This document shows positions 1-6,319 of a stretch of 64,000 bases of DNA, in pieces (position 1 is the first letter of the stretch; each line of letters opens with the position of its first letter). The translations under genes and the position numbers were made by a program. The stretch covers positions 1 through 64,000 of the forward strand of contig JAUSJX010000054.1 in the NCBI GenBank assembly GCA_030647435.1, written 5' to 3'. Source of the DNA: Candidatus Rokuibacteriota bacterium (GTDB lineage Bacteria > Methylomirabilota > Methylomirabilia > Rokubacteriales > CSP1-6). The notes beneath the pieces were generated by a model that worked only from the letters and a program-made list of their open reading frames with translations, did not search any database and was not told the DNA's origin.

Positions 1-1
1 G

Positions 2-1138
2 GCGGTGTTCGCGGTGGCGCCGGCGGTGGTGAAGGAGCGGATCGTGAACGGGCGGTTGCTGCTGCCGCTGGACGAGATCGTGCGGCAGCTGCCGCCGGAA
101 GTGTTTGCGGCGTCGATCGGGCGAGGGCCGGTGGAGGTGCCGGGGATCGAGAGCTTCCCCGTGCCGTTCAAGCCGCTGGGGTGGGAAGCGCCGCCTGCAC
201 CGGCTGTTGCCGAGCCGGCGAGCGTGACGCTCCCGGCTCCGCCCGTCCTACTGGAGGTCGAGAGGGCGCCGGAGCCAGTGCCGGTGGCAGCCGAGGCGCC
301 TGTCCAGGCTCCGGCCATCGAGACGCGCTATGTCGCCAAGCCGCAGGGGAATGCCGAGAAGCTCGCCGTCCTCATGGCTCCGTGGGAGACCGCGGCTTTC
401 GACGAGGTCCAGGTCGGCGACTTCGCGATCATCAGCGTCTCGGCGGCCGGTCTTGCCGGGAGCGCGGTGGTCGCCGCGGCCGGCCTCCTGAGCCCCGTCA
501 TCGCGCGCCGGGCGCCGCGGCCCGTCGAACAGGCGACCCTGCGCGGAGTCGGAGGCACGCTCGTGCTCACGCCTGTCGGATCCGGATGGACCACGGGCAC
601 GGCGCTCGCCGTGGGCTTGCGCCCGGGCGGCCCGCTGGCCCGTCTCGAGATACTCGCGCGGCGCGCGGCGGCCGCTCATGAGCCTCCCTCACCGGCTGAG
701 AGTCGGCAGACCGTCCCCCAGACCGTTCCCCAGGCCGTTTCAATGACGGCGAGGTTCGACGCCGCGCCGCCGCCCGCCGCCGCCGCCGCCGCCGCGGAGG
801 ACCTCCAAGCCTTCGGGCCTCTGACGGCTCAGTCGTACCGCGAGCCCACGAGCGGCGTTCTCATACACTGTTTCGTCCCGCCGGGCGCGTCGGCAGCTGA
901 GCTGGCGCCGTTCGCCTGGGAGCTTGCGCAGGCCATGGCGCAGGGTTCCCAGGCGGGACCGCTCGGATCCTTCCACTCCGCCGTCCTCCGCTCGGGGAGA
1001 GAGCGCTTCGAGATCCGCCGGCTGCCGTCTGCCGCGGGTCCGGCGACGGTCCTCGTCGTGGGGGGCGCCGACACGGGCCGGCCGGGGCTCGCGCGCCTGC
1101 AAGTCGAGCGGGCGGCGGCGCGGCTCGGCGCGGCCTGA
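2..1138 (+). CDS. Partial protein upstream of mglA, possibly with roadblock-like folds
   Basis: The frame is open to the window edge, so the true N-terminus is missing; 378 codons are visible. I do not recognise a named family. The visible start holds a hydrophobic motif with PLDEIVRQLPPEVF, then a Pro/Ala-rich linker (about residues 60-110), a compact alpha/beta-looking segment (about 118-220), a second linker with an uninterrupted run of alanines (about 258-266), and a second compact segment to the end. The two segments have the hydrophobic strand and helix pattern of roadblock/LC7 domains, but this is only a visual impression. The stop lies 7 bases before mglA, so the gene is almost certainly cotranscribed with the MglA/MglB-like pair and may be a partner of it. 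Confidence 0.55.
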   Translation, partial: AVFAVAPAVVKERIVNGRLLLPLDEIVRQLPPEVFAASIGRGPVEVPGIESFPVPFKPLGWEAPPAPAVAEPASVTLPAPPVLLEVERAPEPVPVAAEAPVQAPAIETRYVAKPQGNAEKLAVLMAPWETAAFDEVQVGDFAIISVSAAGLAGSAVVAAAGLLSPVIARRAPRPVEQATLRGVGGTLVLTPVGSGWTTGTALAVGLRPGGPLARLEILARRAAAAHEPPSPAESRQTVPQTVPQAVSMTARFDAAPPPAAAAAAAEDLQAFGPLTAQSYREPTSGVLIHCFVPPGASAAELAPFAWELAQAMAQGSQAGPLGSFHSAVLRSGRERFEIRRLPSAAGPATVLVVGGADTGRPGLARLQVERAAARLGAA

Positions 1139-1145
1139 GGACACC

Positions 1146-1763
1146 ATGGCGATCATCAACTACGCGCAGAAGGTCATCAACTTCAAGGTGGTCTACTACG
1201 GCCCGGGAGTGGCCGGGAAGACCGCCAACCTCCAGCACATCCACAAGAGCCTGCCGGACGGCAGCAAGGGCAGCATGATCTCGCTCGCGGCCGGCGACGA
1301 CCGGACGCTCTTCTTCGACTTCCTGCCCGTCTCCGCGCTGACCGTGCGGGGCTTCACGGCCAAGTTCCAGCTCTACACCGTGCCCGGGCAGGTCTACTAC
1401 AACATGACGCGCAAGCTGGTGCTGCGGGGCGCGGACGGGATGGTCTTCGTGGCCGACTCGCAGTGGGACCGGCTGCGCGAGAACGTCGAGAGCTTCCGCA
1501 ACATGGAGGAGAACCTGCGCGAGTACAATACCAGCCTGGACGAGATGCCCTACGTGATCCAGTACAACAAGCGCGACCTCGAGAACATCGCGCCGCTCGA
1601 CTACATGGAGTTTCTCCTCAACCGGCGGGCCCGGCGGGTTCCGTCCTTCGAGGCCGTGGCCGTCAATGGCGACGGGGTCTTCGACACCCTCAACACCGTC
1701 TCCCGCATGGTCCTGGTGGGCGAGTTCGGTCATGAAAAGGGGGAGCACCGTGAGACTGCATGA
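1146..1763 (+). CDS. mglA: MglA-type small Ras-like GTPase
   Basis: This 205-residue protein is a bacterial Ras-like GTPase of the MglA family, cytoplasmic switches that set cell polarity and control gliding or type IV pilus motility. The P-loop GPGVAGKT is at residues 19-26, the family-typical TVPGQV motif (in place of DxxGQ) at about 78-83, and the base-specificity motif NKRD at 141-144. The length is standard for MglA. The start ATG follows closely on the upstream partial gene. The 3' end overlaps the next gene, a roadblock protein, by 14 bases; in Myxococcus MglB is the GAP for MglA, and the overlap supports such a pair here. Type IV pilus genes at the other end of the window are a plausible output. 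Confidence 0.93.
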   Translation: MAIINYAQKVINFKVVYYGPGVAGKTANLQHIHKSLPDGSKGSMISLAAGDDRTLFFDFLPVSALTVRGFTAKFQLYTVPGQVYYNMTRKLVLRGADGMVFVADSQWDRLRENVESFRNMEENLREYNTSLDEMPYVIQYNKRDLENIAPLDYMEFLLNRRARRVPSFEAVAVNGDGVFDTLNTVSRMVLVGEFGHEKGEHRETA

Positions 1764-2238
1764 CGTGGTCATCCACGAAGGCGACGCGGAGAAGATCAAC
1801 GCGGTCCTGACGACGTTCCTCGGTGAGTCCGGCGCCACCGAGGCCCTGCTCATCGACCGGAGCGGCCAGCTCCTGGCGGCGACCGGCGCCAACCGGGCGC
1901 TCGACACCGTGTCCATCTCGGCCCTGGCGGCCGGCGCCTTCAGCTCGACGGGCGCCCTGGCCCAGCTGCTGGGCGAGACGGAGTTCACCGTGCTCTTCCA
2001 CCAGGGCAACAAGGAGAGCATGCACGTCTCCACCGTCGACGACCAGGCGATCCTGCTGGCGATCTTCGGCGAGCGGACGACGGTGGGCATGGTGCGCCTC
2101 TTCGCGAAAGAGGCGGCGACCGCCATCGGGCAGATCCTGACCGAGTCGCGCGCCAAGCCCAGGAGCATGGGTGATCTGTCGACGCCGCTGACGACGGAGG
2201 AATCGCGGACCACTTTCGGCGAGCCGAAGAAGCCCTGA
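1750..2238 (+). CDS. mglB: MglB-like roadblock/LC7 protein
   Basis: A 162-residue roadblock/LC7-domain protein. The core has the usual pattern of an N-terminal helix, the sheet with LLIDRSGQLLA, and a C-terminal helix. I chose the GTG at 1750, preceded by a strong purine-rich site (AAAAGGGGGAG); an in-frame ATG at 1732 is possible but has no such site. The gene overlaps mglA, so the two are translationally coupled. In Myxococcus and Thermus MglB dimers act as GTPase-activating protein and polarity partner of MglA, and that role is inferred here. A tail of about 30 residues rich in Ser, Thr and Arg follows the domain and could be a regulatory or interaction segment. Confidence 0.85.
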   Translation: MRLHDVVIHEGDAEKINAVLTTFLGESGATEALLIDRSGQLLAATGANRALDTVSISALAAGAFSSTGALAQLLGETEFTVLFHQGNKESMHVSTVDDQAILLAIFGERTTVGMVRLFAKEAATAIGQILTESRAKPRSMGDLSTPLTTEESRTTFGEPKKP

Positions 2239-2303
2239 CGGGGGAGTATCACGGGAGTGCCCCGCGGCCGCAAGCGCGGCTACGGGTGCGGCGACAGGCG
2301 CCG

Positions 2304-2735
2304 CTATATGTCTTCGGGGGTGGCCGGGATCTGGCTCTGCGGCCCCCAGGCGCCTTCGAGCGTGGCCAGCGCCTTCCTGAGCGCCCACTGCACTAAGCCC
2401 ACGTTGACCTCGCGATCCCCCAGCACGACCACGAAGCCCACCGGACTCGAGCCGAGGAACACCGTCCCGTCGTCCGCCGAGAAGAGCGCCGTGTGGAAGG
2501 GGGTCCGCTTCAGCCGGTCGGCGCCGACCTCGAGCTCGCGCCCGAGCGTGGCCGTCAGCGCCGCCAGCGGCTCGACGGCCACGCCGCGGGGCAGGCTCGA
2601 CGTGATGACGAGGCCGTCGGCGGCCACCACGAGCCCGCCGCGGACGCGGTCGATCTTGAGCATCTCGGCCAGGATGCGCCGGAACTCGCGCGCCCGCGCG
2701 GACGCGGGCCGTGGGGCCGCGGGCTCGGCGCTCAC
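2304..2735 (-). CDS. Roadblock/LC7 domain protein
   Basis: A 143-residue protein with a roadblock/LC7 domain at about residues 18-125: the helix with FRRILAEML, the strand segment GLVVAADGLVITSSL, and a C-terminal helix. It is read from the strand opposite mglA-mglB, and the two transcription units converge. Its start overlaps the stop of the upstream TPR gene (ATGA arrangement), so the two are translationally coupled. Roadblock proteins usually dimerise with one another or regulate small GTPases; this could be an alternative partner for the adjacent MglA. That link is inferred from position only. Confidence 0.8.
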   Translation of the reverse strand: MSAEPAAPRPASARAREFRRILAEMLKIDRVRGGLVVAADGLVITSSLPRGVAVEPLAALTATLGRELEVGADRLKRTPFHTALFSADDGTVFLGSSPVGFVVVLGDREVNVGLVQWALRKALATLEGAWGPQSQIPATPEDI

Positions 2736-3538
2736 GCGCGGACTCCCAGCTCACGCAGCGAGTTGGTCCAGAGCTTGTCGGTTTCGAGCAGCCCGAAGCC
2801 GACCTTGACGTCCTGCGGGAAGCTGAGGGCGAGGATCAGGCGGTCATTGGTCCGGAAGAACGTGGTCTCGGTGGCGGCCTGGACAATGCCGCGCCTCAAC
2901 GCGCCGAGCCCCGCCCGCTGGAGCGTCGCCGAAGCGATCCGGTAGACCTGTGTGACGTGGCCGGCCAGATCCTCGGCGTCCTTGTCGCCCTGCTGGGAGA
3001 AGACGAGCGTGCCGTCGGCCTGCGTGAGCACGAACTCTCGCCCGCCCGCCGGCGGCTTGAGCTTTTCCACCTGGATCGGCGGGCCCGCGTAGACCGGACG
3101 CTGGCCCGCGGCCGCCGGCGTCATCGTCCAGCTCGACACCATGTCCTGCAGCGCCCTGGCTTCGGGGAAGTCCGGGTAGTACTGGAGGGCCTTGTCGAGA
3201 AAGGGGCGGCAGGCGGCGAGGTCACGCTCTTCGAGCGCGATCTTGGCGAGTCCCAGGAGCGCCCGCGGATGATACGGGTCGAGGGCCAGGACCGCCTGGA
3301 ACTCGCTCTTCGCCGGGCCGATCTGGCGGAAGGCCAGGTGGAGGTAGGCCGAGAGGAGGTGGCCGACACCGTTGTTCGGCGCCAAGCGCAGCCCGTGGGC
3401 GACCAGCTCGGCGGCCTCTTCGAAGCGCCCTTCCTGGCGGTAGAGATCGGCGCGCCGGAAGAGCGTGGCGGCATTGGGCGGACGCGTGAAGCTGGTGATC
3501 GCGTCCCAGATGCGCGACAGGAGCCTCAGCAAGCCCAC
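2732..3538 (-). CDS. TPR protein with a C-terminal roadblock-like domain
   Basis: A 268-residue protein. About three to four TPR units lie at residues 20-135 (the A-x3-L and LxLDPYHPRAL patterns are clear). After a Pro-rich linker there is a segment (about 165-268) whose strand and helix pattern resembles a roadblock domain (REFVLTQADGTLVF, then TTFFRTNDRLILALSF). I place the start at the GTG at 3538: a GAGGGGGGAG site precedes it by 9 bases, and the sequence further upstream is low-quality coding. The gene is coupled to the downstream roadblock gene by an ATGA overlap. It likely scaffolds roadblock/GTPase complexes, an inference from domain content and neighbours. Confidence 0.75.
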   Translation of the reverse strand: MGLLRLLSRIWDAITSFTRPPNAATLFRRADLYRQEGRFEEAAELVAHGLRLAPNNGVGHLLSAYLHLAFRQIGPAKSEFQAVLALDPYHPRALLGLAKIALEERDLAACRPFLDKALQYYPDFPEARALQDMVSSWTMTPAAAGQRPVYAGPPIQVEKLKPPAGGREFVLTQADGTLVFSQQGDKDAEDLAGHVTQVYRIASATLQRAGLGALRRGIVQAATETTFFRTNDRLILALSFPQDVKVGFGLLETDKLWTNSLRELGVRA

Positions 3539-3744
3539 GTGGTTTGACTCCCCCCTCGCTCGTGAAGCCGCCGCCCAGGGGGCGTGGCCGCCCACCCTGA
3601 AACTTGACGGCAAGCATAGCACAGAGGGACGGAGGGGCTCGCACGCCACGGAGCGTCCTCGGCCGTGCCCCCCTCGGAGGGCCGGATTGACCTGTTTCTG
3701 TCATTTCGAAGCCGAAGCTCGTATCCTAGCCGGGGAGGACAAAA

Positions 3745-5142
3745 GTGGGCGTGAAGATACTGGTGGTGGACGATGAGCCCGACATCCGAGCCGTCCTAGG
3801 CGAGTGTCTCACCGCCGCCGGATTCGAGACCCAGGAGGCCGGCGACGGCGCCGAGGCGGTGGCTGCGGTTCAGGCCGAGCGGCCGGCGGTGATTCTCCTT
3901 GACGTGATCATGCCCCGGCAGGGCGGCATCGAGGCGCTCCCCGAGCTGAAGCGGATCGCGCCGGACGTCCCGGTCATCATGTGCACGGCCTACATGGACG
4001 TCCCGACGGCCGTCCGGGCCATGCAGCTCGGCGCCTACGACTACCTGACCAAGCCGTTCGACCCCGAGCTGCTCCTGCTCACGGTCAAGCGCGCCCTCGA
4101 GCGCCGGGAGCTGCTGGCCCGCATCGACGAGCTCAAGAGTCAGGGCGAGGGAATCTCCCTGGCCGAACGCATGGGCGGAAGCCGCGGCATCGAGTCGGTG
4201 ATCCAGCAGGTCGCCCAGGTTGCCCGCTCGAACTTCACGGTGCTCATCCAGGGCGAGACGGGCACGGGTAAGGAGCTGGTGGCGCGCGCGATCCACAACC
4301 AGAGTCCCCGCCGCGACAAGCCGTTCGTGGCGGTGGACTGCGGCGCGATCCCCGAGACGCTGGTCGAGTCCGAGCTCTTCGGGTACGAGAAGGGCGCCTT
4401 CACGGGCGCCGTGCACCGCAAGGACGGGCGGTTCCAGGCTGCCGGCAGCGGGACCGTTTTTCTCGACGAAGTCGGCAACCTGCCCCTGCCCACCCAGGCC
4501 AAGCTGCTGCGCGCGCTCGAGGAGCGGCAGGTCACGCCCCTCGGCGCGACGCGCCCGGTGCCGGTGGACGCGCGCATCATTGCCGCTTCGAACGTGGACC
4601 TCGAGGACGCGAGCCGCGCCGGCCGGTTCCGCCCCGACCTGTACTACAGGCTCAATGAGTTCGGCATCAGCCTGCCCCCGCTGCGCAGCCGGCGGGAGGA
4701 CATCGCCCACCTGGCCAGCCGCTTTCTCGACGAGGTCAGCATGGAGCTGCGCCGCCCCGTGCACGGCATCACGGACGACGCGATGGAGCTGCTGCGTCTT
4801 CACGACTGGCCCGGCAACGTGCGCGAGCTGAAGAACGTGATCCGGAAGGCGGCGCTCCTCGCCACCGATCTGATCACGCCCGAGTTCCTGCCGCCCCTGG
4901 GAGCGCCCGGCGGGGGTCGGCAACCGGATGTCGAGGCGCCTACCGTGAGCGGGGAGTTGTCGCTGCGCGAGGTGACCGAGGTCGCGACCGCCGACGCCGA
5001 GCGGCAGGCCATTCGCCAGGCGCTCGAAGCCGCGAAGGGAAACAAGAGTCAGGCGGCGCGTCTGCTCCGCACTGACTACAGCACGCTGCACGCCAAGATG
5101 AAGCGCTACGGCATTTCCGCGCGCGACTTCCAGGACGCGTAG
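3745..5142 (+). CDS. Sigma54-dependent response regulator (NtrC family)
   Basis: A 465-residue three-domain regulator. The receiver domain (1-120) has the acidic pair D9/D10, phospho-acceptor D53 and K103. The AAA+ domain (about 142-375) has Walker A GETGTGKE at 170-177, GAFTGA at 217-222 (the sigma54-contacting loop) and Walker B ending in FLDE near 241. A Fis-type HTH is at about 425-462. The GTG start at 3745 follows a GGGGAGGA site. Two perfect GG-N10-GC promoters occur directly downstream, so this is probably their activator. No histidine kinase gene is adjacent. Its C-terminus is closely copied by the small Fis-type gene at 5548. Confidence 0.95.
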   Translation: MGVKILVVDDEPDIRAVLGECLTAAGFETQEAGDGAEAVAAVQAERPAVILLDVIMPRQGGIEALPELKRIAPDVPVIMCTAYMDVPTAVRAMQLGAYDYLTKPFDPELLLLTVKRALERRELLARIDELKSQGEGISLAERMGGSRGIESVIQQVAQVARSNFTVLIQGETGTGKELVARAIHNQSPRRDKPFVAVDCGAIPETLVESELFGYEKGAFTGAVHRKDGRFQAAGSGTVFLDEVGNLPLPTQAKLLRALEERQVTPLGATRPVPVDARIIAASNVDLEDASRAGRFRPDLYYRLNEFGISLPPLRSRREDIAHLASRFLDEVSMELRRPVHGITDDAMELLRLHDWPGNVRELKNVIRKAALLATDLITPEFLPPLGAPGGGRQPDVEAPTVSGELSLREVTEVATADAERQAIRQALEAAKGNKSQAARLLRTDYSTLHAKMKRYGISARDFQDA

Positions 5143-5327
5143 CGCCCCCGGTGCCATCTGGTCGCCTCGCTATAACCTCGCCGCTACAGTCCTCGCGCCC
5201 GCGCTAGAACCGCCCGGCCTTCCCGACGGGGCGCCGGCCCGCTCGCCGCCGGCGCCGCTTCGCCAAGGCCGCGTTTGCTCAAGACAATCTGTGACGGGAA
5301 GGCCGCCGCCGTGCGGGGCGATGCCGT

Positions 5328-5342
5328 TGGCACCGGCTTTGC
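5328..5342 (+). promoter_or_regulatory. Sigma54 (-24/-12) promoter 1
   Basis: TGGCAC-N5-TTGC with the invariant GG (5329-5330) and GC (5341-5342) exactly 10 bases apart. Transcription would start near 5354, ahead of a small frame at 5403 and the Fis-type gene at 5548. The rest of 5143-5402 shows no gene that I can support. Confidence 0.8.
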
Positions 5343-5402
5343 CTCTCTTGAGTAGTGCCACCGCCGGCACGGGGTGGACGACGCGAAGAAAGGACAGCCG
5401 AC

Positions 5403-5543
5403 ATGATCGCCACATTGAAGGTCGGTACGAAAGTTTTTCGGTCTGAGCGACGGCGGAACTGCAGCGTCGTTTGTGCGAATGGCGATGAGCGCTGCTTGCG
5501 CCACGAGGAGCGGCACGCCCACGAAGGCGCTTTCCACCCGTAG
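5403..5543 (+). CDS. Possible 46-residue small protein behind sigma54 promoter 1
   Basis: A short frame starting at an ATG preceded by AAAGGAC, about 49 bases downstream of the predicted sigma54 start site. The product is Arg- and Cys-containing and has no family I recognise. It ends 4 bases before the Fis-type gene, so it could instead be a leader for that gene. Only the promoter and ribosome-site placement support it. Confidence 0.25.
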   Translation: MIATLKVGTKVFRSERRRNCSVVCANGDERCLRHEERHAHEGAFHP

Positions 5544-5547
5544 CGCG

Positions 5548-5946
5548 ATGGACAGCACGCCCGAGCTCAGCTTGTCCGCGGCCGGCCATGCCGCCACGCT
5601 CCACGTCCCGGCCGGCCACCCCCCGGCGCCGCAGGCCGTGGGTGTTCACTCGCTGCGGGAATTGGTGGAGCAGGCCGTGGTGGAGGCCGAAGCACAGGCG
5701 ATCCGTCGCGCGCTGGCCTCGGCCAAGGGCAACAAGAGCCTGGCCGCGCAGGTTCTGCAAACCAACTCCACCACGCTGCACGCCAAGATGAAGCGCTTCA
5801 AGATCTTGGCGCGGGAGTTCCTCCCCAGCTGGCGCCCGGCCCGGCCCCCGCCGGCTGGGTTCCTTATGGTTCGCCCACCATGGTCGGCCGTCCATAGAGC
5901 TCGCGCGGGCTCCGGCTCAAACACCCTCCCACTGACCCGGGCTTGA
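5548..5946 (+). CDS. Stand-alone Fis-type HTH protein
   Basis: A 132-residue protein whose central part (about residues 32-92) is a Fis-type helix-turn-helix, closely matching the C-terminus of the NtrC-family regulator encoded just upstream: both contain AKGNKS, then TLHAKMKR. It has no receiver or AAA+ domain and so cannot activate sigma54 itself. The C-terminal 40 residues are Pro/Arg-rich and unrelated. The ATG at 5548 has a weak ribosome site; initiation may depend on the preceding small frame. It lies behind sigma54 promoter 1, so the upstream regulator probably drives it. It could bind the same DNA sites and compete with, or bridge to, the parent regulator. Confidence 0.8.
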   Translation: MDSTPELSLSAAGHAATLHVPAGHPPAPQAVGVHSLRELVEQAVVEAEAQAIRRALASAKGNKSLAAQVLQTNSTTLHAKMKRFKILAREFLPSWRPARPPPAGFLMVRPPWSAVHRARAGSGSNTLPLTRA

Positions 5947-6031
5947 CGCCGCCTGTGTTGAGTGCTCGCTAAACCTCTGAAAACGCTCGGGTTATCTTGC
6001 CGTCGCCGCCGACGCTACGCCACGCCGCCGT

Positions 6032-6046
6032 TGGCATCGCCCTTGC
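6032..6046 (+). promoter_or_regulatory. Sigma54 (-24/-12) promoter 2
   Basis: TGGCAT-N5-TTGC with GG (6033-6034) and GC (6045-6046) 10 bases apart. Transcription would start near 6058. The first start codon with a good ribosome site is 6103, and the GAF-domain membrane protein follows at 6320. The flanks resemble promoter 1 (CCGCCGTTGGCA versus GATGCCGTTGGCA). Confidence 0.78.
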
Positions 6047-6102
6047 CCTATTGGAGTACGAGACCAGAGCGCGATGCAGCCAGAGTCCTTGAGGAGCGTG
6101 AT

Positions 6103-6285
6103 ATGAGCGAAGTTCTGGGGTCGAGGATTCAGCTTCGATGGATCGCCTGGGGGCGGCGGGCCCGCTGCTCTTGGGGTGCGCGGGAGCTGAGGGGCGGCTC
6201 TTTGCCGAGGGCCGGCCCCACCTGGGGAATGACGTCCGCTTCGAGTCGGGCATCCAAGGTTGCCAAATGCAGCCGCGCAGCCTGA
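6103..6285 (+). CDS. Possible 60-residue small protein behind sigma54 promoter 2
   Basis: A short frame whose ATG is preceded by GAGGAG at a good distance, about 45 bases after the predicted sigma54 start site. The product is rich in Arg, Ser and Trp, with no family I recognise. The layout repeats that of the frame at 5403: promoter, roughly 45-50 bases, small frame, signalling gene. It may be a real peptide, a translated leader, or chance. Confidence 0.28.
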   Translation: MSEVLGSRIQLRWIAWGRRARCSWGARELRGGSLPRAGPTWGMTSASSRASKVAKCSRAA

Positions 6286-6319
6286 TCATCTGCCAGGAAG
6301 GCGCCGCCGGCTGCGCCCC

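Noticed and set aside
775-800. GCC-rich triplet run as a possible regulatory repeat
   Set aside because: It is inside the partial gene upstream of mglA and simply encodes an alanine linker.
3687-3727. TTGACC ... TATCCT as a promoter for the NtrC-family gene
   Set aside because: The spacing is far too long for a -35/-10 pair.
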